In this document: positions 7,017-13,831 of the stretch, piece by piece
Layout of the letters: each line of letters opens with the position of its first letter
Position numbering within the stretch: position 1 is the stretch's first letter
DNA from: Paracoccaceae bacterium
GTDB taxonomy: Bacteria > Pseudomonadota > Alphaproteobacteria > Rhodobacterales > Rhodobacteraceae
DNA: 16,624 nucleotides
Reading direction: 5' to 3'
Assembly (NCBI GenBank): GCA_016937725.1
Contig: JAFGVZ010000217.1
Span: forward strand, 1-16,624
Position numbers and translations under genes: made by a program
Notes under the pieces: generated by a model
Seen by the model: only the letters and a program-made list of their open reading frames with translations
What the model was told of the DNA's origin: nothing
Databases searched by the model: none

Positions 7017-8918
7017 AAAGCCCTTCTTGTCTGCGCCCATCACCTCTGGCGCGAAGCCGTCGATCAGGCGCAAATGGTCCAGCGCAGCCGGGGCGGTGCG
7101 CAAGACAACGCTGGCCCCGTCAATGGGCACAAACCGGAAAGGGCTGTCAGCGTCGATATGCAGCATGGGCTGACGCTCGATATGTTCGCGCAGCACATCG
7201 CGCACGATGCTTGGATTCTCGAAACAAATGCTGGTCGGGTCCGCACCCGGAAACCCACCTGCCCCTTGCGCGCGGAACGAATTGGTGCACAGCACGAATT
7301 CCGCCTGCGGGTCCAGCGGCGCGCCCATGAAGCGCAAGTTGCGGATGCGCGCATGGTTCTGGTCAATCTCTGTCCCGTCGAACGCATAGCGCGCGGGCTG
7401 GGTCAGGTCTATGTCATATGTCAGGCCATAGATGATTTCGAAATTATACCCCGGAAAAGCCGGGTTCATCAGCGGCTGGTCTTGCATGCCGGGATGGATC
7501 TGATTGAAGGCAGAGGCAGAACGCTCTAGCCACAGCGCGATCTGCGTGCCCGTCAGCCGAGAGGCCGCGACCTTGTTGGGGTAGACATACAAATCGGCAA
7601 TACTGCGCAGGGTCAACTGGCCCGCAGCCACATTGGTGTAATTGCGCGCGCCCCCCAACCCGCCAGCTTTGGATGGGGAAATGGCCGACAAAATCGGCAA
7701 ACCGGCATGCTCCGGGTCCAGACGCGCTGCGACAAAGGCTTTCTGGGCCTGCGCCACCAAGGCGGTCGCGGCGGAATGACCAAGATAGACGAAGAAACTG
7801 TTGATCGGCGTGTCGCATTGCCCGATGGGCTGGCGAATGCTGGATAGCACCGCCTGATGCGCACGCTCGACAATCTTGCGCACCTTGGGGCTGCGCATAG
7901 GTTGGCTGCGGTCGGCGGCCACTTGCTGAAAATTCATCGCGGCATCGCGCAGGGCGCGCGTCTCGACATGGTGGTTGACCACGCGCCACACCCCGCCCTC
8001 GCGCTGCATGGCAAGGTCTATCACCCCCAAATGAGAGCCGAAAAAGCCGCTCATCACAGCCGGTTTGCCCGCGATAGTGCCGCGCTCCACATCGACCGAA
8101 GGAATATCGGCAAAGGCGCGCGACGGGAAAACCTGATGCGTATGTCCCGACAGAACGATATCGACACCTTCAATGCGCGCCAGCGGGATGACGGCGTTTT
8201 CCATGCCCGGGGTGTGACGCAGCGGGCCAATGCCGGTATGGGCCAGCAGGACAACCAGATCCGCCCCGGCCTCGCGCATCTCTGGCACCCAAGCGGCGAC
8301 GGAGTCAACCATGTCACGCACCTGCAAGCGGCCCTGAAGCTGCTGGCGTTCCCAGATCATGATCTGCGGAGGCGCTACGCCCAGAACCCCGATGGTCAAC
8401 TCGTGCATCAGCCCGATGCGGTCGCGCACATGGCGCTTGAGCAAGCTATAGGGCTTGACCAACATCCGGTCCGCGCGCGGGGTCGCGCCCAAAGAGCGCG
8501 CAATATTTGCCGACACGACAGAAAATTCAGCCCGTGCCAGCGATTTCTCCAGAAACTCTAGCCCGTAATTGAATTCATGGTTCCCGATGGTGATGGCGTC
8601 GTAGCGCATGGCATTCATGGCTTCCATCACCGGGTGCAGATCGCCCTCGCGCAGGCCCATATCATAGGCGAAGTAATCGCCCACGGGCGTGCCTTGCAAG
8701 AAATCACCATTGTCGAACAACAGCGTGTTGCCGCTTTCCACCCGGGCGCGGTCCACCAATTCGGCCAAGCGCGACAGGCCGAAATCCGGGTTGGGACAAT
8801 CGGCATAATAGTCGTAGGGGTGAAGGTGAACATGCAGATCTGTCGTCTCCAGAATGCGGAGATCGACAGTCTGCCTTACATCTGCAACCGGCATGAAGTG
8901 CAGCTTTTCCTGTCCCAT
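6990..8918 (-). CDS. cpdB: CpdB-type 2',3'-cyclic-nucleotide 2'-phosphodiesterase / 3'-nucleotidase
   Basis: Enzymes of this family use a two-metal calcineurin-like centre to hydrolyse 2',3'-cyclic nucleotides and 3'-nucleotides. Metal motifs in the 642 residues are TTDLHVHL (25-32), DNGDFLQG (69-76), GNHEFNYG (112-119), AHTG (226-229) and SGHTHQVF (257-264). The second half is the substrate-binding 5'-nucleotidase C-terminal domain, including NSFFVYLGHS and FPGYNFEIIYGLTYDID. Length is normal for CpdB. E. coli CpdB is periplasmic, but here MGQEKLHFMPVADVRQTVDL shows no hydrophobic signal peptide, so the protein may be cytoplasmic or exported without a classical signal. The start is supported by the remainder aligning to the first motif at the usual distance. 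The gene diverges from nudC across a palindrome-rich gap. Confidence 0.9.
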   Translation of the reverse strand: MGQEKLHFMPVADVRQTVDLRILETTDLHVHLHPYDYYADCPNPDFGLSRLAELVDRARVESGNTLLFDNGDFLQGTPVGDYFAYDMGLREGDLHPVMEAMNAMRYDAITIGNHEFNYGLEFLEKSLARAEFSVVSANIARSLGATPRADRMLVKPYSLLKRHVRDRIGLMHELTIGVLGVAPPQIMIWERQQLQGRLQVRDMVDSVAAWVPEMREAGADLVVLLAHTGIGPLRHTPGMENAVIPLARIEGVDIVLSGHTHQVFPSRAFADIPSVDVERGTIAGKPAVMSGFFGSHLGVIDLAMQREGGVWRVVNHHVETRALRDAAMNFQQVAADRSQPMRSPKVRKIVERAHQAVLSSIRQPIGQCDTPINSFFVYLGHSAATALVAQAQKAFVAARLDPEHAGLPILSAISPSKAGGLGGARNYTNVAAGQLTLRSIADLYVYPNKVAASRLTGTQIALWLERSASAFNQIHPGMQDQPLMNPAFPGYNFEIIYGLTYDIDLTQPARYAFDGTEIDQNHARIRNLRFMGAPLDPQAEFVLCTNSFRAQGAGGFPGADPTSICFENPSIVRDVLREHIERQPMLHIDADSPFRFVPIDGASVVLRTAPAALDHLRLIDGFAPEVMGADKKGFLRLRLTLG

Positions 8919-8988
8919 GACATACTTTTTCTGTTTCGCGTCTTTACCAAGTTACAGATGATATGAGAGAACAATTTGACCCGGACGG

Positions 8989-9017
8989 CACAAGATTGTG
9001 GCAAGACACGGTCTTGC
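8989..9017. repeat. Two adjacent palindromes upstream of cpdB/nudC
   Basis: CACAA-GA-TTGTG at 8989-9000 is directly followed by GCAAGAC-ACG-GTCTTGC at 9001-9017. The second has perfect 7-bp arms. They lie mid-way in the divergent cpdB-nudC gap and may be operator sites or transcript hairpins; no regulator is recognised. Confidence 0.5.
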
Positions 9018-9024
9018 ACCTTAT

Positions 9025-9053
9025 TTGTCACTCTGAGGGTCGCCAAGTGACAA
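9025..9053. repeat. 8-bp perfect inverted repeat TTGTCACT / AGTGACAA
   Basis: TTGTCACT at 9025-9032 and its exact reverse complement AGTGACAA at 9046-9053 are separated by 13 bp, so the arm centres are about two helical turns apart (21 bp). This is the spacing expected for a dimeric DNA-binding protein, although a hairpin in RNA is also possible. It lies upstream of the nudC start and of the cpdB start on the other strand. Confidence 0.5.
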
Positions 9054-9067
9054 CCCAGAATTGAACA

Positions 9068-9095
9068 TTGTTTCCAAGCCATGACAAGTCATTAT
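9068..9095 (+). promoter_or_regulatory. Weak candidate sigma-70 promoter for nudC, with a palindrome in the spacer
   Basis: TTGTTT (9068-9073), 16 bases, then CATTAT (9090-9095) gives a poor but plausible promoter. The palindrome ATGAC-AA-GTCAT (9081-9092) covers the spacer and the start of the -10 element, where a repressor could act. If real, the ATG at 9094 lies inside the -10 element and cannot be the nudC start. Low confidence. Confidence 0.28.
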
Positions 9096-9129
9096 GGGAA
9101 ACAGACCCGGCAGGATACGGAAAAAGCAC

Positions 9130-10065
9130 ATGATCAGCCTTGATATGGCCTTTGCCGGGGTCTGGGATAACCGCGCTGCCCAAGAACGCGCCAACAGCCA
9201 AGACCTGCGTGCGGGCAGCGCCGTGCTGCCCATCTGGCGCGGCAAACCCCAGATCGGTCCCGATGGGTTGGCATGGGTCGCCGCCGACGCGATAGCGTTG
9301 CGCCATGCCGGCGACACTTGGCTTTATCTGGGCCGCCATGCCGGACAAGCCCGCTTTGCCGCCGATATTTCAGCATGGGAACCCGACGGTCTGGACACAG
9401 CAGCACTCGCCATGTTCGCAGATCCGACCGAACAGCATTATCCCGGCGCTCTGGAAGGCACCCGCTTTGCCGAACTGCGCCTTGCCATGACCGAACTGAC
9501 CCCGGCAGAGGCTGCCTTGGCCTCGACCGGGCGCGCGGTGTTCAACTGGCACCGCTCGCACCGCTTTTGCGCGGCTTGTGGCGCGGAAAGTCATATGTCC
9601 ATGGGCGGCTGGGAGCGCCACTGCCCGGCCTGCGGCGCCAAGCATTTTCCCCGCACCGACCCGGTGGTCATCATGCTGGTGGCGCAAGGCAACCGCCTGT
9701 TGCTGGGCCGCTCGCATGGTTGGCCAGAGGGGATGTATTCCGCCCTTGCCGGCTTTGTTGAGCCCGGAGAGACACCGGAAGCCGCCGTCGCCCGCGAGGT
9801 GCAGGAGGAAACCGGCATCACCGTGCATGACATCCGCTATCTGGGCGCACAGCCTTGGCCCTTCCCCAATTCGCTGATGCTGGGCTATCTGGCGCAGGCG
9901 CGCGACGACCAGATCACGCTGGATGACGAACTGGAAGATGCGCTCTGGATCAGCCGCGAAGACCTGTTGGCCGTGCTGTCGGGCGAGCGCATGCATCCAA
10001 AACCCGCGCGCAAAGGGTCGATCGCCTATGCGATGATCCGCCACTGGCTCTCCGGGCATGTCTAG
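9130..10065 (+). CDS. nudC: NAD(+)/NADH pyrophosphatase NudC (Nudix hydrolase)
   Basis: NudC splits NADH or NAD+ into NMN(H) and AMP, and in E. coli also removes NAD caps from RNA. The 311 residues show the full family layout. An N-terminal domain is followed by a four-cysteine zinc ribbon (Cys147, 150, 165, 168 in CAACGAE and CPACGAKHFPRTDP). The Nudix box is GFVEPGETPEAAVAREVQEE (208-227) followed by TGI, and the NudC-specific motif is QPWPFPNS (241-248). I prefer the ATG at 9130, with GGAA about seven bases upstream, because MISLDMAFAG looks like the normal N-terminus. An in-frame ATG at 9094 would add 12 basic residues and sits in the candidate promoter. Transcription is divergent from cpdB. 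Confidence 0.93.
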   Translation: MISLDMAFAGVWDNRAAQERANSQDLRAGSAVLPIWRGKPQIGPDGLAWVAADAIALRHAGDTWLYLGRHAGQARFAADISAWEPDGLDTAALAMFADPTEQHYPGALEGTRFAELRLAMTELTPAEAALASTGRAVFNWHRSHRFCAACGAESHMSMGGWERHCPACGAKHFPRTDPVVIMLVAQGNRLLLGRSHGWPEGMYSALAGFVEPGETPEAAVAREVQEETGITVHDIRYLGAQPWPFPNSLMLGYLAQARDDQITLDDELEDALWISREDLLAVLSGERMHPKPARKGSIAYAMIRHWLSGHV

Positions 10066-10107
10066 GGCGCTCTTGCCTTTCGCCCTCGAAGTAAGCAGGT
10101 TATCTAC

Positions 10108-10806
10108 ATGACAGATGCCCCCCTGACAAAGCCACGCGCCATGCTCTGGAACCTGCCCAATATCCTGACCATCCTGCGCTTGCTGGCAGCGCCCGGCGTG
10201 GCCATCCTGTTCCTGTATTTCCACCGCCCTTTCGCCGATTGGTTCGCCTTGGCGTTGTTCGGGCTGGCGGCACTCACGGATTTCTTCGACGGCTATCTGG
10301 CCCGGGCGTGGAAACAGGAAACCAAGCTTGGCGCCATGCTGGACCCGATTGCCGACAAGGCCATGGTTGTCATCGCGCTCTTGGTCATCACGGGGTATTC
10401 CGGCATGGACCCATGGCTGATTCTGCCCACCACCGCGATCTTGTTCCGTGAGGTATTCGTGTCGGGCTTGCGCGAATATCTGGGCGACACAGCAGGGCTT
10501 TTGAAAGTCACGAACCTTGCCAAGTGGAAAACCACCGCGCAGATGACCGCCATTGCGGTGCTGTTTCTGGCGCTTGGCCTCGATTACACGCGCGAGGCTC
10601 ATATCCTGCATAGTGACATCGCCTTGCTCGATACGCTTGGCCAAATTGGCACCTCGGACCTCAGCGTGATCGACCTTGCCACCTATGATGGCGGCGTTGT
10701 CTGGAGTATCGGGCTGGCGCTGATCTGGCTTGCGGCCTTCCTGACCCTGATCACGGGATGGGATTATTTCCGCAAAGCCCTTCCCTTCCTCGGAGCAAAA
10801 CCATGA
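10108..10806 (+). CDS. pgsA: CDP-diacylglycerol-glycerol-3-phosphate 3-phosphatidyltransferase
   Basis: PgsA makes phosphatidylglycerol phosphate, the committed step to phosphatidylglycerol and cardiolipin, in the inner membrane. The CDP-alcohol phosphotransferase signature DG-x2-AR-x8-G-x3-D-x3-D is complete, from Asp61-Gly62 through Ala65-Arg66 and Gly75 to Asp79 and Asp83. The 232 residues contain several hydrophobic spans (about 15-37, 43-60, 84-100, 147-160 and 190-220). A ribosome binding site AGCAGGT precedes the ATG. The stop overlaps the moaD ATG as ATGA, so pgsA, moaD and moaE form one operon, an arrangement I recall from other Rhodobacterales. No functional link between lipid and molybdopterin synthesis is implied. 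Confidence 0.93.
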   Translation: MTDAPLTKPRAMLWNLPNILTILRLLAAPGVAILFLYFHRPFADWFALALFGLAALTDFFDGYLARAWKQETKLGAMLDPIADKAMVVIALLVITGYSGMDPWLILPTTAILFREVFVSGLREYLGDTAGLLKVTNLAKWKTTAQMTAIAVLFLALGLDYTREAHILHSDIALLDTLGQIGTSDLSVIDLATYDGGVVWSIGLALIWLAAFLTLITGWDYFRKALPFLGAKP

Positions 10807-11054
10807 AACGCGATATCCTCTATTTCGCATGGCTGCGCGAGCGCGTGGGCCTGCCGCGCGAAACCATCGACACGAATGCCGCAACCGTGGCTGAACTGGT
10901 CGCGGAACTGACCGCACGCGAGGACCGCTACGCGCTGGCCTTCTCTGACCCTGGTTCCTTGCGCGTAGCGCTTGATCAGGAATTAAGCGACTTTTCGGCA
11001 CCCCTTGGCAGCACCCGCGAAATAGCTTTCTTCCCTCCCATGACCGGCGGTTAA
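10803..11054 (+). CDS. moaD: Molybdopterin synthase small subunit (sulfur carrier MoaD)
   Basis: MoaD is the ubiquitin-like sulfur carrier of molybdopterin synthase. It is adenylated by MoeB, loaded as a thiocarboxylate, and donates sulfur to precursor Z in the MoaE active site. The 83-residue product has the expected size and begins ILYFAWLRERVG. It ends IAFFPPMTGG, with the essential C-terminal Gly-Gly exactly at the terminus. The ATG overlaps the pgsA stop by four bases. A MoeB-like enzyme lies about 3.8 kb upstream in the same window. Confidence 0.95.
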   Translation: MKRDILYFAWLRERVGLPRETIDTNAATVAELVAELTAREDRYALAFSDPGSLRVALDQELSDFSAPLGSTREIAFFPPMTGG

Positions 11055-11061
11055 GCGAACC

Positions 11062-11514
11062 ATGATCCCGCTAGATATTCGCGTGCAGGCAAAGCCTTTC
11101 GACTATGGGCAGGAATGCGGGCGCTTCGCGCAGCAAACCGGGCGCGTCGGGGCAGTCGTCACCTTTTGTGGCATCGTGCGCGACACCGACACCGGCGCGC
11201 TCGAACGCATGGAGATTGAACATTATCCCGGCATGACCGAACGCGCCCTGACCCAAATCGCCGAACACGCCGCCGCGCGCTGGGACATCAAAGCCTGCAC
11301 GATCATTCACCGCCATGGCCCGATGGGTCCGGGCGAAGCGATCATGATGGTCGCGACCGCCAGCCCGCACCGGGCAGATGCCTTCGCTGCGGCGGATTTC
11401 CTGATGGATTACCTCAAATCCCGCGCGCCATTCTGGAAAAAGGAAATCACCAATCAAGGTGCAACATGGGTAGAGGCGAAAGACAGCGACGAAGCCGCTC
11501 TTGACCGCTGGTAG
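11062..11514 (+). CDS. moaE: Molybdopterin synthase catalytic subunit
   Basis: MoaE forms a heterotetramer with MoaD and inserts two sulfurs into cyclic pyranopterin monophosphate to give molybdopterin. In the 150 residues, Lys119 (DYLKSRAPFW) and Lys126 (FWKKE) fall at the positions of the catalytic lysines of E. coli MoaE. GAVVTFCGIVRD (30-41) and IIHRHGPMGPGEAIMMVA (81-98) are typical family segments. It starts seven bases after moaD with only a weak ribosome binding site, so coupling is likely. It is the last gene of the operon, ending before the hairpin cluster and the terminator shared with rplA. Confidence 0.95.
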   Translation: MIPLDIRVQAKPFDYGQECGRFAQQTGRVGAVVTFCGIVRDTDTGALERMEIEHYPGMTERALTQIAEHAAARWDIKACTIIHRHGPMGPGEAIMMVATASPHRADAFAAADFLMDYLKSRAPFWKKEITNQGATWVEAKDSDEAALDRW

Positions 11515-11527
11515 GCTTTCATCCTTG

Positions 11528-11580
11528 CCCAAATATCCTGGGGTGAATGGTCCCGCAGGGACCAGAGGGGCAAAGCCCCT
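11528..11580. repeat. Cluster of three hairpins after moaE, possibly a dispersed intergenic element
   Basis: Three inverted repeats follow one another: a small one, CCCA-AATATCC-TGGG (near 11528-11542); TGGTCCC-GCA-GGGACCA at 11548-11564; and AGGGGC-AAA-GCCCCT at 11566-11580. The last two have perfect arms of 7 and 6 bp. There is no T-run, so they are not a classical terminator. From memory the AAATATCC plus G-rich hairpin pattern recurs downstream of genes in Rhodobacterales; that is recollection and not a search. It may protect mRNA ends or aid termination. Confidence 0.55.
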
Positions 11581-11600
11581 GAACATCCCGATTATAACGC

Positions 11601-11629
11601 AAAAAGGCGGCCCTTGGGCCGCCTTTTTT
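11601..11629. terminator. Strong bidirectional intrinsic terminator between moaE and rplA
   Basis: A stem of GGCGGCC (11606-11612) and GGCCGCC (11617-11623) with a CTTG loop is flanked by five As on the left and six Ts on the right. The A/T flanks pair too, so the structure works as a rho-independent terminator on both strands. It ends the pgsA-moaD-moaE transcript on the plus strand and the rplK-rplA transcript on the minus strand. Confidence 0.92.
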
Positions 11630-11648
11630 CAATTTACGTGCAACCGGC

Positions 11649-12347
11649 TTAGCCTTGGGTCGCGCTATCCACGCTGACCGACACGCCCGGCCCCATGGAG
11701 GAGCTGAGGAAGACCTTGCGCATATAGGCACCTTTGGCGCCCGATGGCTTGGCTTTCGCAACAGCATCGACGAAGGCGCGCACATTCTCGACCAGCTTTG
11801 CATCGTCAAAAGACACTTTACCAACACCGGCATGCACAACACCGGCTTTCTCGGCCTTGAACTGAACCTGACCGCCCTTGGCAGCTTCCACGGCCGCTTT
11901 CACGTCCATGGTCACGGTGCCAACCTTGGGGTTCGGCATCAGGTTGCGCGGGCCAAGAATTTTGCCCAAGCGACCGACGATCGGCATCATGTCCGGCGTT
12001 GCAATGCAGCGGTCGAACTCGATCTTGCCGGATTGGATGGTTTCCATCAGGTCCTCTGCGCCGACAATGTCGGCACCAGCGGCGGTTGCCTCATCGGCTT
12101 TCGGGCCACGGGCGAACACAGCCACGCGCACGGTCTTGCCGGTGCCGTTGGGCAGCGACACAACACCGCGCACCATCTGGTCGGCATGACGCGGGTCAAC
12201 GCCCAGGTTCATGGCGATCTCGACAGTCTCGTCGAATTTCGCGGTGGCATTCGCCTTGATCAGGCTGACCGCCTCTTCAACGGTCAGGTTGTCCTTACCG
12301 GCAAAGGCTTCGCGGGCGGCTTTCACGCGTTTTGCAATTTTAGCCAT
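11649..12347 (-). CDS. rplA: 50S ribosomal protein L1
   Basis: L1 forms the mobile stalk beside the ribosomal E site and helps release deacylated tRNA; in many bacteria it also represses its own operon by binding the rplK leader. The 232 residues have the usual length. Recognisable L1 segments are EIAMNLGVDPRHADQMVRG, TGKTVRVAVFA and GRLGKILGPRNLMPNPKVGT, plus the C-terminal YMRKVFLSSSMGPGVSV. The ATG at 12347 is preceded by AAAGGG, which is formed by the end of rplK four bases away, so the two are coupled. Transcription ends at the bidirectional terminator. rplJ and rplL, the usual next genes, are not here. Confidence 0.97.
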   Translation of the reverse strand: MAKIAKRVKAAREAFAGKDNLTVEEAVSLIKANATAKFDETVEIAMNLGVDPRHADQMVRGVVSLPNGTGKTVRVAVFARGPKADEATAAGADIVGAEDLMETIQSGKIEFDRCIATPDMMPIVGRLGKILGPRNLMPNPKVGTVTMDVKAAVEAAKGGQVQFKAEKAGVVHAGVGKVSFDDAKLVENVRAFVDAVAKAKPSGAKGAYMRKVFLSSSMGPGVSVSVDSATQG

Positions 12348-12351
12348 TGGA

Positions 12352-12804
12352 TTACCCTTTCACCTCGATACCGATCGACCGGGCAGAGCCCGCGATGATC
12401 TGCATTGCGCCTTCGATCGTGGTCGCGTTCAGATCTTTCATCTTCGCTTCGGCGATTTCACGGATCTGCTTGGTGGTCACCGTGCCTGCGGTGGTGCGGC
12501 CCGGCGTGACCGAACCCTTGGCACGGTTGCGCTTTCCGACCGGCTTCAGGCCAGCGGCGCGCTTCAGATACCACGACGCCGGCGGCGTCTTCAGGTCCAT
12601 CGTGAAAGATTTGTCCTGGTAGTAAGTGATCACCGTCGGAATAGGCGCGCCCGGCTCCAGCTCTGCGGTGCGGGCGTTGAATTCCTTGGTGAACATCATG
12701 ATATTGATGCCGCGCTGACCCAAAGCGGGGCCGACGGGCGGTGACGGGTTTGCTTTACCCGCCGGAATTTGCAGCTTTAGCTGCCCAACAACTTTCTTAG
12801 CCAT
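12352..12804 (-). CDS. rplK: 50S ribosomal protein L11
   Basis: L11 sits at the base of the ribosomal stalk in the GTPase-associated centre and is needed for factor binding and for RelA activation by stalled ribosomes. The 150 residues include the N-terminal AKKVVGQLKLQIPAGKANPS and PPVGPALGQRGINIMMF, then TVITYYQDKSF and the C-terminal RNA-binding part (GTVTTKQIREIAEAKMKDL). The ATG at 12804 is chosen over a seven-residue extension because it gives the canonical MAKKV start and has AAGGAGA upstream. The leader back to nusG holds two 14-bp palindromes that may be regulatory. Confidence 0.97.
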   Translation of the reverse strand: MAKKVVGQLKLQIPAGKANPSPPVGPALGQRGINIMMFTKEFNARTAELEPGAPIPTVITYYQDKSFTMDLKTPPASWYLKRAAGLKPVGKRNRAKGSVTPGRTTAGTVTTKQIREIAEAKMKDLNATTIEGAMQIIAGSARSIGIEVKG

Positions 12805-12832
12805 CTGGCCTCTCCTTCTTGTCACCTCGCCG

Positions 12833-12892
12833 CCGGACGCGTCCGGTCGGCTGCTTGCGGTTTAGTGGTGCGGTCTGACCGGGCGCGCCCGG
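12833..12892 (-). promoter_or_regulatory. rplK leader with two perfect 14-bp palindromes
   Basis: CCGGGCGCGCCCGG (12879-12892) and CCGGACGCGTCCGG (12833-12846) lie 46 bp apart in the 111-bp nusG-rplK gap, just before the rplK ribosome binding site on the minus strand. In RNA both can fold into GC-rich hairpins; the first is bracketed by GGTC and GACC, which extends the stem. The place matches the leader where L1 autoregulates rplK-rplA in other bacteria. The L1 target itself was not proven, and no T-run is present, so this is not a simple terminator. Confidence 0.5.
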
Positions 12893-12915
12893 CGACCTCC
12901 CACGAGCACCCATGC

Positions 12916-13449
12916 CTAGATGTCTTTCGACACCTGCATGAATTCCAGATCGACCGGGGTGGCCCGGCCAAAGATCGACACCATCACCTTCAGGCGATTG
13001 TTGCCTTCGTCTACTTCTTCCACCATCCCAGAGAAACCTTCGAACGGGCCGTCATTGACCTTCACCTGCTCACCCACCTCGAAGTGGATCAGCGTGCGCG
13101 GGGCTTCCTCGGTTTCCTGAACGCGGTTCAGGATGGCATTCACTTCGTCGTCGCGCATGGGCATAGGCTTGCCATGGGCACCCAAAAAGCCGGTCACGCG
13201 GTTGATCGAATTAATCAGGTGATAGCCCTTCGGCGTCATTTCCATGCGCACCAGCACATAGCCGGGCATGAAGCGGCGTTCGGTCGTCACTTTCTTGCCG
13301 CGGCGCACTTCGATCACTTCCTCGGTCGGTACCAGCACTTCTTCGATCATGTCTTCCATGCCTGCCTCGGCTGCCGCCGTGCGAATGGCTTCCGCGATCT
13401 TCTTCTCGAAGTTCGACAAAACGCTTACCGAATACCAGCGCTGGGCCAT
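12916..13449 (-). CDS. nusG: Transcription termination/antitermination factor NusG
   Basis: NusG binds RNA polymerase through its N-terminal domain, suppresses pausing, and links polymerase to Rho or to ribosomal protein S10 through its C-terminal KOW domain. In the 177 residues the NGN domain covers about 4-112 (RWYSVSVLSNFEKKIAEAI; RRFMPGYVLVRMEM). The KOW domain covers about 122-175 (VGEQVKVNDGPFEGFSGMVE; SIFGRATPVDLEF). The ATG at 13449 with GGAAAGAG upstream is chosen over an upstream in-frame codon at 13521, which would add 24 unrelated residues. It lies downstream of secE across two hairpins that could modulate read-through. Confidence 0.97.
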   Translation of the reverse strand: MAQRWYSVSVLSNFEKKIAEAIRTAAAEAGMEDMIEEVLVPTEEVIEVRRGKKVTTERRFMPGYVLVRMEMTPKGYHLINSINRVTGFLGAHGKPMPMRDDEVNAILNRVQETEEAPRTLIHFEVGEQVKVNDGPFEGFSGMVEEVDEGNNRLKVMVSIFGRATPVDLEFMQVSKDI

Positions 13450-13504
13450 GATGCTCTTTCCTGTGCCGTGCCGGAGGGCCGCGTTTTCGCCGCACCGCCC
13501 GGAT

Positions 13505-13534
13505 GAAATAAAACAGCGCACCGAGTCGGTGCGC
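13505..13534 (-). terminator. Terminator- or attenuator-like hairpin between secE and nusG
   Basis: On the minus strand GCGCACCGA-C-TCGGTGCGC (13534 down to 13516) is followed by TGTTTTATTTC, giving a GC-rich stem with a U-rich tail. This resembles an intrinsic terminator within the secE-nusG operon. Because nusG is essential, partial read-through or a separate nusG promoter is expected. Confidence 0.6.
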
Positions 13535-13560
13535 CTTTGAGCGTTCTGTTACATCTGCCA

Positions 13561-13584
13561 CGCGAAGGTTTCAAGCCCTTCGCG
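13561..13584 (-). repeat. 8-bp perfect hairpin just after secE
   Basis: CGCGAAGG (13561-13568) and CCTTCGCG (13577-13584) are exact inverted copies around an 8-base loop, ten bases past the secE stop. With the U-tailed hairpin at 13505-13534 it makes a tandem pair. On the minus strand the loop also contains TTGAAA, which with TAACAG 17 bases on could be a weak nusG promoter. Confidence 0.55.
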
Positions 13585-13594
13585 CAGGCCTATC

Positions 13595-13792
13595 TTAGCC
13601 GAACATACCGAGCAGGCCGCCAAGGCCCGTGCGGATCAGCAGGTCGACCAAAAAGAAGAACACGGCCGTTAGCGCGGCAAGAGCCAGCACCATCAGCGTG
13701 GTGATCACCACTTCGCGGCGGGTTGGCCATGTCACCTTGGCGGTTTCAGCGCGCACCTGCTGCATGAACTGGAAAGGGTTTGTCTTGGCCAT
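13595..13792 (-). CDS. secE: Preprotein translocase subunit SecE
   Basis: SecE clamps SecY in the inner-membrane translocon. The 65-residue product is the short single-span form usual in alphaproteobacteria. A conserved amphipathic segment, VRAETAKVTWPTRREV (13-28), is followed by one membrane helix at about 28-54. The ATG at 13792 is preceded by AGGCGGA. An in-frame extension to 13987 runs into the neighbouring sulfotransferase-like ORF and is rejected. A promoter with TTGAAA and TATGTG lies just upstream. The gene precedes nusG, rplK and rplA as in most bacteria. Confidence 0.95.
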   Translation of the reverse strand: MAKTNPFQFMQQVRAETAKVTWPTRREVVITTLMVLALAALTAVFFFLVDLLIRTGLGGLLGMFG

Positions 13793-13831
13793 GGGTCCGC
13801 CTGTCTGTCGGCTGTCGTTTGCTTGTTGTGT

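Noticed and set aside
8976..9004. TTGACC at 8976-8981 as the -35 of a nudC promoter
   Set aside because: No acceptable -10 occurs at 16-18 bases; TGGCAA matches poorly.
9370..11001. 543-residue open frame on the minus strand
   Set aside because: It runs antisense to nudC, pgsA and moaD, which have complete family motifs. It is a product of high G+C and has no domain I recognise.
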